In this document: positions 14,061 through 26,870 of the stretch, in pieces
Position numbering within the stretch: position 1 is the stretch's first letter
Layout: the number at the start of each line of letters is the position of its first letter
NCBI GenBank assembly: GCA_030340625.1
Contig: JAOPHQ010002000.1
Span: 215,001 to 279,000, forward strand
From: Merluccius polli
Taxonomy: Eukaryota; Chordata; Actinopteri; Gadiformes; Merlucciidae
Direction of reading: 5' to 3'
DNA: 64,000 nucleotides
The notes under the pieces: model-generated
What the model saw: the letters and a program-made list of their open reading frames with translations, nothing else
What the model was told of the DNA's origin: nothing
Database searches by the model: none
Translations under genes and position numbers: made by a program

Positions 14061-17000
14061 TTTGTCTGATGACTTTGTTTTGCACGTTACTGGTCACCAT
14101 AGTTCCAATGGCACGAATGTGAAAGACGAATAAGTGTGTGTGTGTGTGTGTGTGTGCGTGCGCGTGCCTGCGTGCATTAGCTGATGCTATGAGGGAGCAC
14201 AGCTGAGCTCAGCTCAAGGCTAGGTTTACTATGAGCTTTTGACTGATCATCTGATCAGACGGATTACAATCACACAGGAACCGCTTAATGAGCGAGCTGT
14301 AGTCAACATCGTAACCACCCACGCTCGACATATACTGGCAAGACCCCCCACACACCAAGTACCAACTGGAATAGCACGCGTTACTATATACAGTAGTGTG
14401 CTGCTAGTGGTGGTGGTGGTGGTGGTGGTGTACTGAAAGACAGGTAAAGGTGAAGCATAATCTGGGTAGGTTGGTTAAGATTTACAGCACACAGACACAG
14501 CTAAAATGTTACTACGTTCAATTGCAGTAGTCCCTTACGTGACATCTAGATTTAAATGGTTTCGCCAATATCTAAAGAGACATTAATCGTACTACACAGT
14601 TCGATATCCCTTCCACCCAGACTGTGGCTGTAGGGATGGTGCTGAATTAAGATGTCTGATAATAACCATGACAACAGTAACACACTTTGCTACGGGGATC
14701 TTGGAGGACTGTGCATCTATCCCGGGGGTCTAATGGAGAGCAATTGATACGCTTAAAAATTACACGCTACATCACAGTTATCTGCTTCACTAGCTATTTG
14801 TTGATTAGGTGCTGATTGGGGCCGGAGCCAAAAGATTGGTGTCTGAGGCTTGGCTGTCTATATTAGCCGGTTTCCCTGGAGACCTGCTGGGTGATACATG
14901 CTAAACAGGCATGAGAAGGACACACTGGCAGGGTGCATGTCCTCTTTGCATCAAACCCATTGTTTTCTGGGGGGGCAGGATAGTCTAGCGGTTAGGATGG
15001 TTATAGGGCTGTTGGGGGCATTTGACTTCCAGACGGAAGTTTCTGGGTTTGAATCCCCAATGTCCGCAGCTTGTTGGTGTCCTTGAGCAAGATGCCTAAC
15101 CCCTACCTCCTACGTAATGAAAGGTATCTAAACAAAAATGGATAAAAGTCTGTAAATGTACTAAATAGTAAATAGTATTTGTTGTTCGAGGAGCTCAGCA
15201 AACATTTAAAAAAGATTGATATAAAAGATAAAATCACATCAAACGACAGAGTCCACCACCCTTGCACTTTAGATGGAAGGACAGAAGCCTGGGCACAAAA
15301 AATGGACTGCAATGACATTATACTGTTCCAGATAGCAATTTTGCGGAGACTAATGTGCTCTGAACTCTGCTTTATGGGTCAAATCTTTAATAGTAGTGGC
15401 CTTTTTAAACCCACCGCCAGACTGCAGACACTTACCACATTACAGCTACCCTTATTCAAATGCTACTGGGGCACAGATGCACTTTGTCATCCATTTCTAT
15501 GTTATTGTGTTTGCAGGCACACAGGACCTTGTGCTGTAAGTCTCGAGTGTTCAAACATGTTCAAACTATAGATGTAGTTGCTAGAGTGTTATATAAATTG
15601 AACCATTCAGTGAGCTATTTGAAATTCTAAAACGTTTAGTCATTTTGTATAGAGGTCATATACATAACGCACAATTATAAAAAGTTGTATAAGGTTGTAG
15701 GAGAAAAGACTTTTAACTTTGCCAATCTGCTATTCAAATTACTAAAATGCAGACGTGAATTAATTATACCACACTTTAATTTCACAGGTGCCCATGGGCA
15801 ATAATGTGGGATGGATCCATTAATTTGTTTTGAGTGGTGGAAACTAACCTTCCCCGGAGAGATATACGATCTAAGATATATACACCATGTCATGTAGGTT
15901 TGGAGATCACAACCTCTAACTAACTAATGACTGTAAAGCTGATCCACAAGAGAGAGGATAAACTCGTACAAAACGCCACGCAACCGCCCAGCCCTGGATC
16001 GGCAGAATGGATCGGCGATTACGATATTACAATATATTCAGGCCAGGGGACGTGGATGGGCAAACACACGCGACATCGCTGTGCGCTCCAGGATCAGAGT
16101 TAATGCACTTCACTGCATTAGCTGTTGTCCTTCATGCCACCCGAAGCATGGAAAAACACTCCACTGGAGCTGGAGGCCACACACCCCTCAGTCTCCCCGC
16201 CTCCCCCCAGAGACAGCATTTCAGAACATCAAGAACCTTTGGTCCGTTTGCAGGTCTCGCTGTCTCCAGCGTTTGCTACCCGTGGTTACCAATGTACACC
16301 TTAAAGGTCGTTGGGGTTCAACACATGGCGGGCTCACACGATTACAGGGCACACACCTAAGCGTGCCATGCATGAGGATATAATGTACAGGCTGGGAAGT
16401 CGTAGTGTGTATGAGCTCAACCACTCAACACCCTTATTTATCGTCTGACATTTGACTGTGTGGGACTGTGGGAGATGTTATAGGAGCCGTCGCTCAGGGT
16501 TAGCATTGCTCATGAGGGAGAGATAGATGACAGATAGGAGAGATAGACGAGAGGGATAGACAGAGATGGAGTTCGGTGTTTAGAGAAGGACAGAGAGAAA
16601 CATCTGAGACGCATTCTCTGTGTCTCAGATGTGTGCCCACCAACTCCGGGATAAATCACATCCTGATATTTTTGGGGCAAAATGTCATATGTTACGAGTA
16701 ATCACTGGAAGCCCAATATTAAAAACAATATATATTTAGAAAAACGTTTTTTTTTTTCAATTGATCAAGAAAATATCGAGATAAAACCTCATAAGCGCAA
16801 TACAAGAACTAAAATTAGAAATTTATGAATGTTAATTCTGTTATACAATCAAACCCATCAGAGCTGTTTCCCTGGCCAGAGACTCCAAGCTGCTCTGGTT
16901 CCCAACTCATATCATATAATCACACTTGGACAGAAGAGCCCTCGGCCCAACGCAACCCCCTCCAGGCGATGAAAACATGCCAGCTCCAACATGTCACACA

Positions 17001-17398
17001 CACACACACACACACACAAACAAAACATAACCAAACAAAACCACTCAACACCCCTCACCCCCTGCATGCCTTCGACCTAAACACCCATGGGACCTCAACC
17101 CTCCCCCCCCCGCCCCCCTTCCATCAAACGGGTGTAATAGATCTCCAGTCATCTGAACTGTGGACCTGACTCTTCAACGCTGAAAGCAAATCATGACTCC
17201 AGCTTCGTGGACGGTCTGCCACCTTGGATGGCACATGAATAAGCCCCACCGGAATGCCAGCTAACTGACTGCAAATATTTACAAAATGAAACAATGACGG
17301 AAAGAATAAAAACCTATGAAAAATGTGTGATATTTGAAACTGACCGCATGTCAGTGAAATGTTAGGGTCAGTTATTTTAAATTCCCACCAGCACATGG
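14061..17398. other. Non-coding stretch with one SINE
   Basis: Holds a (GT)n run (14133-14156), a (GGT)n run (14406-14430), a tRNA-derived SINE (from 14970) and a (CA)n run near 16996-17018. No exon was recognised. Confidence 0.5.
14970..15165 (+). mobile_element. tRNA-derived SINE
   Basis: The 5' part carries a tRNA-like A box (GATAGTCTAGCGGTTAGGAT) and a B box (GGTTTGAATCC, 15046-15056). It is followed by the tail phrase GTCCTTGAGCAAGATGCCTAACCCC, which recurs in the other SINE copies of this window, and an A/T-rich 3' end. The layout is that of a polymerase-III SINE rather than a functional tRNA: the stems do not close and there is an insertion between the boxes. Confidence 0.7.
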
Positions 17399-18171
17399 GT
17401 TTTAACCAGGGCTCCGAACCGGTTCAAGGAACGAAAACGAAAAACGAAAACGAACGGAATTTTACGAGGAACGGAAACGGAAACGAAAACCAAATGGTCT
17501 TCAACTGTTCCGGAACAGAAACGTTATTCTGAAATCCCCAAAACCGGTTAATAACGGGGTTTTTTCGTTCTCTATATACCGTAAAACTTCCAATAAAAGC
17601 GGGGTCCCTAATAGACGCAGGGGTGTGGCGACACGTTTTGACAAATAAACGCAGGTCTCCAATTGAGGCCGGATCTGGATTTTATCTAAATTATTTCTTG
17701 AACGACTTAAGCCGTTTAGATCACCTACACAAAGATACGGTAACCGTTTAAACGTCTGTCAATATGGACATAACGCACATCGTTAGATCAGTTAGATTCT
17801 CCACAGATAAATCATTCAGTTCATTTAACACAAACTATGAACACCAACGCATAATTCATCCAGACTTACCGGTAAACAAGAGAGACGGGGAAAAGGTCTG
17901 ACTTCCAACTTTTGAAGCGATCATAAAGTCCGTACGGTGTGTGTCCGTTCCTGCATTGTTTATATTCCTTAAGTCCGTGAGGGTCCACCGGTCAAAAGAA
18001 TCAATGGGTTTCATTAAATTAATCCGAGTTGTGAATAATATCATGTGTAGTCCGTTGCTCACTGTCTGTTTACTGTCTGTATGCTGGCTGTCGTAAATCG
18101 TCCGCTGCCGTAAAACGACGTTCACGTTCGAGCGTCACCGCGGACCTACGGCCGGCGGGGGTGCCCGCAAT

Positions 18172-18212
18172 CATAGACATATATACATGTATACTATGTA
18201 TATATGTCTATG
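18172..18212. repeat. Perfect 17-bp-arm palindrome
   Basis: CATAGACATATATACAT at 18172-18188 is exactly complementary to 18196-18212, with a 7-base loop. It lies inside the hAT-type element. Confidence 0.9.
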
Positions 18213-18228
18213 CCCCCAATAGTAACAC

Positions 18229-18368
18229 AAACACACCGCGGGCCGACGGGGGGGGCGCGCAATAGTAACACACCGCGGGGGGGGGGGGGGGGGGGGGGGG
18301 GGGGCGCAATAGTAACACACCGCGGAGGGGGGGGGGGGGGGGGGGGCGCAATAGTAACACACCGCGGA
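18229..18368. repeat. CAATAGTAACACACCGCGG(G)n minisatellite
   Basis: Three to four units of a roughly 20-base motif are separated by poly-G runs of up to about 27 bases. They are internal to the hAT-type element. Confidence 0.8.
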
Positions 18369-19489
18369 GGCCCAATAACACTGCCGGAACGTTAAGAACG
18401 AACGTTATTTTACGTTCCGAACCGGTTCAGGAACGATATGTTGGTGGCGGAACGCAAGAACGAAAACGTTAAATATACCGGTTCCGTTCGGAGCGGAACG
18501 ATTGAAAAATAATTTCGTTTTCAAGCCCTGGTTTTAACTGTCCAGAAGAGGGAGGCATAATGAAATAGTTCAAAAGGGTCTTTCAATTTTCTGCCGATGC
18601 AACAGAAAAGAAAATGTGTACAAGTGCACAGGCACTTACCAAAAAAGATATGCGTAAAGCGTATGTTTCAGATCGATATTGTGCATTTACAAAGACATTG
18701 CATTAAACAGAGCTCTTACAATCAGCTCTTTTCAATGCTTTTTAACTGCACGGACAACCTTGACTATCGCCCCATTAACATTGCATGACATTCCCCATAC
18801 GAGACAGAAACATTCCCCATAAAGTCTATAACTGTCTCGCTCTAAAAGTAAATATAACTTAACTCCCTGAGGTCTGGTCTAAAAATAAATCAATCTCTCT
18901 CAAGTCCGTTTTTCTCTCAAGGAAAAACAGGGGAGAGGAAATATTAAAATGTCAACACTGACATGAAAAATATATCATTTGTTTATCTCAGGCTTTCCAC
19001 AAATAGCTATGATTCCGTCACCTACTTCCAATTTAGATCCTGCTTATGAATATTTCATGAAAAAGGGGAGGTTTTGAGATGAAAATGAACTTAACAACAC
19101 ACCCTTTTGCTGCTTCAGGGAGCAACAGTGTTGCAATGTAATAGAGGATAGACAGCACCGTGTGTGGTAGAAGTACACAAAATACACATGCAAACAAATA
19201 TGCAAACCGCAGATCCACCTTGTACACGATTCCCATGTGATAAAACGTAAGCTTTATATGACATAGCAGAAATAAAAGAGGAGCGTTTGGTATTTTTCCA
19301 ATGTCCAGCATGTTTTCGAGAGAGCCACATAGAGCTACAACACTAGCCTACATTATGACCTAGATGGGGCAGAAAGGGGGCAGCTGGGAGAGCCTTAAAC
19401 ACCTCTCTGTGTCTGCTGTCTCCATGGGGCTGGCACAAACCGCCTCCTCCGACACACTTCAGGCTGCCTTACCAGTGTGTGAGGGAGGG

Positions 19490-19495
19490 AGAGAC

Positions 19496-19540
<45 letters not shown>

Positions 19541-19616
19541 AAAATAGTGAGTGAGTGATTGAGTGAGTGAGTGAGTGAGTGAGTGAGAGAGAGAGCAAGA
19601 GAGAGAGAGAGAGAGA
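19490..19616. repeat. Compound (GA)n-(GAGT)n satellite
   Basis: GA dinucleotides flank a block of about nine GAGT tetranucleotides. Confidence 0.9.
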
Positions 19617-19834
19617 AAAGCATTACAGCGTAACAGTATTAATCCTACCTCCCCTGCCAGCCTCATACTAGGAGCCTCATCAGCTGGAGGGCACAGTCAT
19701 TAACTGGCCCCACACAAGAAGTTAGTGATCTGGCATGGCCCTGCTGCATCCAGTCCTCTTAAAGGCTAGGTGGCGGTATACATTTACTATTTGGCTATTT
19801 AGTCATTTAGCAGTGTTTAGATATGTCGTGTGTC

Positions 19835-19965
19835 GTTAAGAAGCAGGTAGAGGCTCTGCATCTTGCTCAGGTATGCCTACAGGTAGAATTCAGACAGTGG
19901 GGTTCAAACCCAGAACCTTTCAGCTGGGAGCCAAACACTCGAACCACACGACTACCCCTGTCCCT
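19835..19965 (-). mobile_element. tRNA-derived SINE, minus strand
   Basis: Read on the minus strand it has a promoter-like GGTAGTCGTGTGGTTCGAGT, a B box GGGTTTGAACCCC (complement of 19899-19912) and then the CTGAGCAAGATGCAGAGCC tail. It is the same general design as the SINE at 14970. Confidence 0.6.
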
Positions 19966-21280
19966 ATAGGTATAATACAAGGTCCACTGTGCAGAGTACC
20001 ATTATAGAGACATGTCTACCACTGATCCAGTCGGGGGGGAATATATTTGACTTGACCAGGTTATGAGGGGGCAGCAGCGTTGAGCCTAAATGGGCTGGGC
20101 CTGATCACATCTAATCTGGGCCGGGCTTTTCTGGGTCTGGCTGTTGATTGTCGACTCTGCCAGTCTGCACCCAGAGGGCCTGTTATTTTTGGAGTTCAGC
20201 TGAGGAGAGATGACAGCATCTCCTGCCTTCCTAAGCCGCTTACATCAGCCGAGAGCATTCCCCAGTGCACCATGGGATCCTCTCCGCCTTCATGTCACAG
20301 TGATCGCCGCCGCGCACACACATGTTTGTATACACAAGGTGACGGACACAAAGGACACACCCACACATGCACACCCACACCCACACCCACACATATTTGT
20401 CACACTGATGAAAAAATAGCTAATAATTGGTCCACAGACCAGGGTGGTGAGTGATGTCACCGTAGGTCATGTGACAACCTGGTCCAGGGACCAGATCATC
20501 CAGGGGTTCAAGCAGAGTTCATTGAGTCGGAGTCAGCAAGGCCTGAAGATGAGATGAAACTCCCCCCAGGAGAAGAGGAGAGAGGAGCAGAAGAGGGGGG
20601 AGTGGGGGGTGGGGGGTGGAGAGGGGGAGCCAGGCATCAATCAGGTGATGGAGAGATAGTCAGGGGTGGGGGATGGCAGGTAAGAGACACGATGGCGCCC
20701 TGGAATGACTCAGCGCTCACTTTATCTTCATCTTCAGCTCTGGGAAGCATTGCTTCGGTGTGAATAGCAGAGCCGATATATTGGGGGTACAGTAAGGCAT
20801 CGTCCTAATACCAAGAGATGGGTGGTTATTCAAAGTCCCTCTCCCTCTAAACTCTGTTGTCTTCAGTATCATTGGCATGATGTAGGCCCCATCTCGATCC
20901 AGATCCAGCATGTTTGCTAATGCACATCCATCTATTTTATGTGTGTGTGGCTCAACTATATAGTTGATGTACCGTAAATGTAAATCATTTCTCTACAAAT
21001 ATGATTGGCTTGGTAACCCTTGAGCTCAATCCTAATGGCCGTTCATCTAAGAAGCAATACGCAACCCACAGAATGTGCATTGTATTCAACAATGCAATAA
21101 CATTGTAATGTTGCTGCAGTTCCTCTTCATCCAAAACTACGGGATCTGCGCTTGTGACAACTAACCACCAAACGAGATAAACACATGAGCATCAAGCGGT
21201 TATCACACGATCCTACTCCCTCAAACAGAACCCCCCAACCCCCCCCTTTTTTTAATTTATTTTTTTCATATTGGTGACTG

Positions 21281-21866
21281 GGTAACACTTTACAATAAGG
21301 TACGCAAAAACGTGGGTAGTTACTGAGGAACGAATGAGTAACGAATGATGAACGACCAGGGCCCTAACTGGGGCCCTAACTGGGGCCCCAACGGGGCCCT
21401 AAGTGACAGTTACTCAGTAACTACTGAGGAGTTACTGGTAAACAGACTAGGGGACTACTGTATTCGTTACTGAGTAACGAATGATGAACAACCAGGGCCC
21501 TAACTGGGGCCCTAACTGGAACCCTAACAGGGCCCTAAGTGACAGTTACTCAATAACGAATACAGTAGTCCCCTAGTCTGTTTACCAGTAATTCCTCAGT
21601 AGTTACTGAGTAACTGTCACTTAGGGCCCTGTTAGGGCCCCAGTTAGGGCCCTGGATGTTCATCATTCGTTACTCAGTAACGAATACAGTAGTCCCCTAG
21701 TCTGTTTACCAGTAACTCCTCAGTAGTTACTGAGTAACTGTCACTTAGGGCCCTGTTAGGGCCCCAGTTAGGGCCCCAGTTAGGGCCCTGGTCGTTCATC
21801 ATTTGTTACTCATTTGTTGCTCAGTAACTACCCACATTTTTGCGTACCATATTGTAAAGTGTTACC
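21281..21866. mobile_element. Foldback element with 8-bp TSD
   Basis: The ends are GGTAACACTTTACAATAAGG and its complement (one mismatch: CCATATTG instead of CCTTATTG). The exact 8-bp direct repeat GGTGACTG flanks it (21273-21280 and 21867-21874). Almost the whole 586 bp is inverted repeat, built from GTTACTGAGTAAC palindromes, a CAGTAGTCCCCTAGTCTG block in both orientations, and tandem GGGCCCTAACTG units. There is no coding capacity. The 8-bp duplication suggests mobilisation by a hAT-class transposase. Confidence 0.88.
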
Positions 21867-21874
21867 GGTGACTG

Positions 21875-22826
21875 CATTCATTTGCATGTGGTTGTGTCAG
21901 GTGCAGCAAGGCAGAGATCAAAGTCATATAAACAGGTAGATAGAGAAATCTCTAGCCGAATAATCACAAACTCACTACAGGAACTTATATTATATTATTA
22001 TAATTACTTATATTTGAAGTAAAAAAGTTTTTACAAAATCTACAAAGGAAGGGAGAAGACTGACCATATAAGGGGCGTTGTGGAAGCGCTGTTGGCCAAT
22101 GAGCCGTGAACTGCATGCATGGGAATGAATTACAATAGAAATATATTTGAATATCTGGCTTTTTCCCTGATGGTCTGAATAAGTCGCTAAATTTGCTGCT
22201 AGTCACTTTTTATAAATAAAGTCGCTACGAGGGTCTGAAAAGTCGCTAAATCTATCGAGGAAGTTGCCAAGTTGGCCACCTTGCATCTCATAGTAATGTT
22301 TTTTTGAGAATATGTTTTTGTATTATTTTATAATGTGTAGAGTTTCTGTTTGATTGTGTAATTTTCCATGCCGTCTTACTCAGCCCATGCAGGTTTAGTT
22401 CTTCATCGTCTCTCTCTTTTTCATTCAGCTGCCGCTCCAGATATCCCCTAGATCTGGAGCCGGTTACATATACAACTACTTTGACAGGTTTCATTGATAC
22501 ACATTACATGGCAGGCGGTGTGCGCTCGCCGCGTGGCTGCGGCCCGCTGGGTCGGCGCTAGCCCGGCCGCGCCGCAACAACAACCGGCAGCGTGGCTAAT
22601 GGAACGATTGATGTGGTGCAATACGATAAGCAGAGGGCCGGTAAGGGGTTAAACGGGAAATTTGATGGAGTATCCTGTCAGTGCAGCAGCGTTTCATTAT
22701 GTGAACAGATTTGATGGCAGCCCCTTTAATGCCTTCTGCGCCATGGATAGGCTAGTAGAGGCCTAGCGCTCTCTCCGACGCCTATTAACGCTCGGCCAAG
22801 CAGCGCCCCCCCCCCCCCCCCTTTCT

Positions 22827-22868
<42 letters not shown>

Positions 22869-25800
22869 GGAAAATAAGAACAGGGACAGTACCTAAAACC
22901 ACTGGCCCAGAATTATCGCCGGCTTGCTGACTGCGGAAGCAGGGTCAAATTTGACAATGTGAAATGTACGTGTGTCAATGAACCCCTTCAACAAAAACAT
23001 ACACAAAATCTACTGTGGGGTGTGTGTGTGTGTGGTTGAGAGCTGGTTTTTAAGCAGCCTCACCTGGCCCGAGTCAGACTGATGAGACTCTGGGGCTGGG
23101 TGAGGCTTCACACCTGTGGTGCATGGGAGGAATCGAGGCACACTTGTTAAACCAGCTATCACCACCCACACTCTGGGAGGGAGCTCTGACATGTCAGCAT
23201 TCAACACCTGCTTTGGCTGTAAACATCTTGCCAACTCTCCAATAAACTGGTTTTTGTACAGCATCTACCTGTGTCAGCCGCAAAGACACTGAGGTGGCGT
23301 GTGGCAGGGTCTACTGGCACATCTACATACTCACATATACACAAAAACAGATACACATTAACATGCAACACCCACCCACACACACAACCCATCGTAGTCA
23401 TGCTGAGCAAATCCATATGGAGAGAGCCATAGGGAGTGGGTATGACAGTTGGGGTGAGCGAGGGAAAAGTGTTTCAAAGTACTTCTATATAGCAGCAATT
23501 CAGCTGGTCATAAAGGAATGCATTGATGATCAAAATAAACAGATATTGGTACGAGTGTGATACCAGTTATGAATTTTTGGTGATCACAAAATGACCAAAA
23601 ATGCGGATAATGACAAGAGCACCATGGGCTGAGCGTTGCAGCAGGAAAAGACATGTCACTAACAAAAAGGATGGGTTCGCTTGCAGCCCTCCATGGGTTA
23701 CGAGTGCAGTGCCCTCCAGCAAAGCACCGTGCACCTCGCCGTAGCAAGCCAGCTAGCTGTGGTCTAGTGCACGCGCTCACCACACCCCTGAGTAGCTCTC
23801 AGACAGGAAAAGTGGTTGCAGAGTTGAATCCAAATACAAAGTAGGCTACCTTCCTTTTTTGTAAAATACCGAAACCCTGAGCGAAATTGCAGCCACTGAA
23901 GAAAATCTCGCTGGTTAGTATCACTGATAGCTATTTGAAGCCATTTACTGAATAACAGATGTAATTTATTCACATTCACATTCAAATGTATTCATCCATT
24001 TGAACGTCACACACCGATGTTAAGAATATGCATGCTTCTTGCATTCCATCTTGCATAAAATCTTGTGTGGTAATGAATGTAATTTAATCTTTTTAAAGAT
24101 TAAATCAGAGTTGAGCAGAGTTGAGCGGCAGTTATATGTGACATGTAGTTATTTGTGCAAACATGTTTTCAAATGAAAAGGCAATAGCAGCAATATGAGA
24201 GAGAGAGAGACCTCTGCACCATGGGAGAAACATCAAATAACCCACATCGACCTTCTTGCATAAACATGCAGACACACCCACACACACGATTGTAATCTGA
24301 ATTGAACTGCTTCTCATTTGCGAAATAGTGGAAAAATAACTGCAGGTGAAAACCCAAATATGGTCGGATTTTAAAACTTGGAACAAATTAAAAAGCGCGT
24401 CCCTCAGATGTTTCCCTGTGCTAAAAGGAAGATCAATTATTTGTAGGGCCACCATCACATCTCTGCCAGGCACAAAGACAGGAGGAGGAGCGTGAGCTGG
24501 GTCCCCTCTGCGTGATGCCCCCTGCTGTGATCTGATGCGCTACAACGCACACGCGCACACCCCTGCACACACATGCACACCCCGGCCTGCACACACGTGG
24601 GCTATTAGCACAAGACATCCTGTGTGTAGTAGCTATGCTACAGTACAGACACATAGTGTTGACATATTTTAATGGCTTTTGCACTCAGGCAGCAAAACAC
24701 CCATCAGCAATCCTAGATAGAAGCTAAAAATACTGACAGCTTTAGCACCCCACTTCTCTCTCTCTCCATTCCCCTGTGATGGGTTTTAGGTGGCTACCAC
24801 CCTGGACTACCATGGGCTCCATTCACCCGATCCACTGTTATAATGGCATAAGTACATCAACGTAAACACTGGCCTATGACTAGTGGTCTTTCGGGCAGCT
24901 GGGTGGTGCGTGTTGGTTTTTTTTTTACAACCATGTCAACAAGCATTACCAGAAGAGGCGTCCTTGATAAGGAATCCACCTGCCATCCCTCAGTACGATG
25001 GCCCAGGGGTCAGAGGTCAAGAGGGTCTACTTTGCCACCCCATACCACCCCATTGCCACCTTAACGTCCTTCAAGTCCGTTAGGAATATATAAACACGTA
25101 TAACAAATATCGAAAGCGGAATAACAACGGCAGCACTGGCGTGTCATTTTCCCGCAGAAAGCTTTGCTTCCATCTCTTGACTTACGCCCGGCAAGATGGC
25201 GGGTGGAAAAATGCATCTAAAAGACAAACAACTTAATTAGCGGCGGCGCAGAATATAATAACCTGACGACACATTGGAAACACAGCATCACCCACTGGGT
25301 AATTACGGCTGAGGAGCTCCTTTATGATTCAGATTTCAAGATGGAGGGAGGAGGGGAGGGTTATTTATTAGTTTATTTGAGAGCTGGGTTCAAAAACCAC
25401 CACGCTTTTAAAAGTGCCTTGATTTTCAATGTGTCTGTTGTTGAAAAGCACCTGGGAGCTATACATGGTAAGAAAATTCAAACACACACACACACACACA
25501 TCACATATCACATTTATATCTAGAACTGAAAATGAAATAGCAGATGGGCATGTGTGCATTAGTAATAGGAGTAAGCCAATGGCTTGTTATGTACAAGTGA
25601 GACTGCAATGAGAAGCCACCACTTTCAGCGCCAGAGCGTCTGTATGCATGTGCGTGTGACACTATAACCTATCGTACTGCGAGGCATTTAAATGTGTGGT
25701 CAGATAGTGTGTGTGTGTGTGAGCGTGCCTCACACCGCCATGGTTACCCACTGGCTTTTTCAAGCGGAGGTAAACAGAGCCGCCCCTCCCCCCCTCCGCA

Positions 25801-26150
25801 AGAACTTGCTCTCACACACGCAGACACATAACCACACAGACACACACATATACACCCTGTGATCTGCCTCCAAGTCTGCTAGCAGACACCGAGAATACAT
25901 ATAGACATAACCATGACAGATAGACTCCATGCATACACACACACACACACACTATCAGATAGACCCACACACGCTCTCTCATACCGTGCTCTCTCACACA
26001 ATCACACACACACACACACACAGCCAGGGGGGGGGTGATTGAGAGGAGACCAAAGCTCAGGCAGCGGCTGAGTCTAACCTCTCCTCCTCTTCCTCCATGA
26101 TGAATAAATCATAAACCCCCCAGTCTACACATAAGCGTTTTCTCATGCCT
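21875..26150. other. Non-coding stretch, scattered repeats and conserved-looking patches
   Basis: Holds a GC-rich block at 22500-22805 followed by poly-C and (CT)n (22806-22862), and a dispersed repeat at 23010-23310. An A/T-rich homeobox-like patch lies near 25140-25345, with several short (CA)n runs (25486-25502, 25935-25951, 26003-26022). No exon was recognised. Confidence 0.45.
23010..23310. repeat. Dispersed repeat also present at 43010 and 45450
   Basis: Shares with 43010-43250 and 45450-45690 the blocks GTGTGTGTGGTTGA-AGCTGG, CAGCCTCACCTGGCC-GAGTCAGACTGA, CACACCTGTGGTGCA, TCTCCAATAAA and AGGTGGCGTGTGGCAGGG. Here the central hairpin is degenerate, whereas it is perfect in the other two copies. 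Confidence 0.7.
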
Positions 26151-26165
26151 CAACATTTGCATGTT

Positions 26166-26169
<4 letters not shown>

Positions 26170-26221
<52 letters not shown>

Positions 26222-26240
26222 TCTCTCTCTCTCTCTCTCG
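26170..26240. repeat. Compound (GT)n-(CT)n satellite
   Basis: About 25 GT dinucleotides pass into about 10 CT dinucleotides. Confidence 0.93.
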
Positions 26241-26472
26241 CTCTTTCCATCTCTTTCACACTTGCACAGATTTTTTGGCTGTTAGGGCTTATGTAAAATG
26301 TGCTGGTGACCAGTCGCCTGTCGCAGTAGTTAGCTTGTTGGCGCGTGGCATTCCAACATGGGTCAAACAATGTCCAGCAGCAACAGCAGCGGGGTTAGCA
26401 TTTAATGCAGGCGAGGTAGCTTGGCGATGTGCCCGCAGTGTGCAGCAGACCCAGTTACATTTAAAAGTGTCT

Positions 26473-26628
<156 letters not shown>

Positions 26629-26753
26629 CCTCGGAGGTTCCAGGAGCCCCCAACCGGAACAGGATAGAGTCCCAGAGCCAAATACACTACTAGAGGAACT
26701 GGACTCACACTGAAGCAGAGTAGCCATCTGTCCCTCAGGGACACACACGTGTG

Positions 26754-26754
<1 letters not shown>

Positions 26755-26797
<43 letters not shown>

Positions 26798-26870
26798 AGT
26801 AAGCACGGGCACACATAGAGACATACACACATGGATACACGTGCACACACACACACACACACACACACTC
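26755..26870. repeat. (CA)n microsatellite pair
   Basis: Two CA arrays (about 26755-26794 and 26843-26869) are separated by CA-rich degenerate sequence. They are inverse to the GT array about 130 bases upstream. Confidence 0.85.

Larger units (their letters stand above)
17407..18530. mobile_element. hAT-type non-autonomous transposon with 8-bp TSD
   Basis: The exact 8-bp direct repeat GTTTTAAC flanks the element (17399-17406 and 18531-18538). Terminal inverted repeats start CAGGGCT on both ends (left CAGGGCTCCGAACCGG, right on the other strand CAGGGCTTGAAAACG). Subterminal zones are rich in GGAACG/CGTTCC and AACCGGTT palindromes, as is usual for hAT transposase-binding regions. The 1124-bp body has no transposase frame. 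It contains a 41-bp palindrome and an internal CAATAGTAACACACCGCGG(G)n minisatellite. Confidence 0.88.
18539..21272. other. Non-coding stretch with GA satellite and SINE
   Basis: Contains a compound (GA)n/(GAGT)n satellite (19490-19616), a minus-strand SINE (19835-19965), a (CACACC)n-like patch near 20358-20392 and a G/GGA-rich patch at 20565-20640. No exon was recognised. Confidence 0.5.

Noticed and set aside
14970..15060. A functional tRNA gene
   Set aside because: A- and B-box-like sequences are present, but the acceptor and anticodon stems do not pair and the same unit recurs with a fixed tail elsewhere, so it is a SINE.
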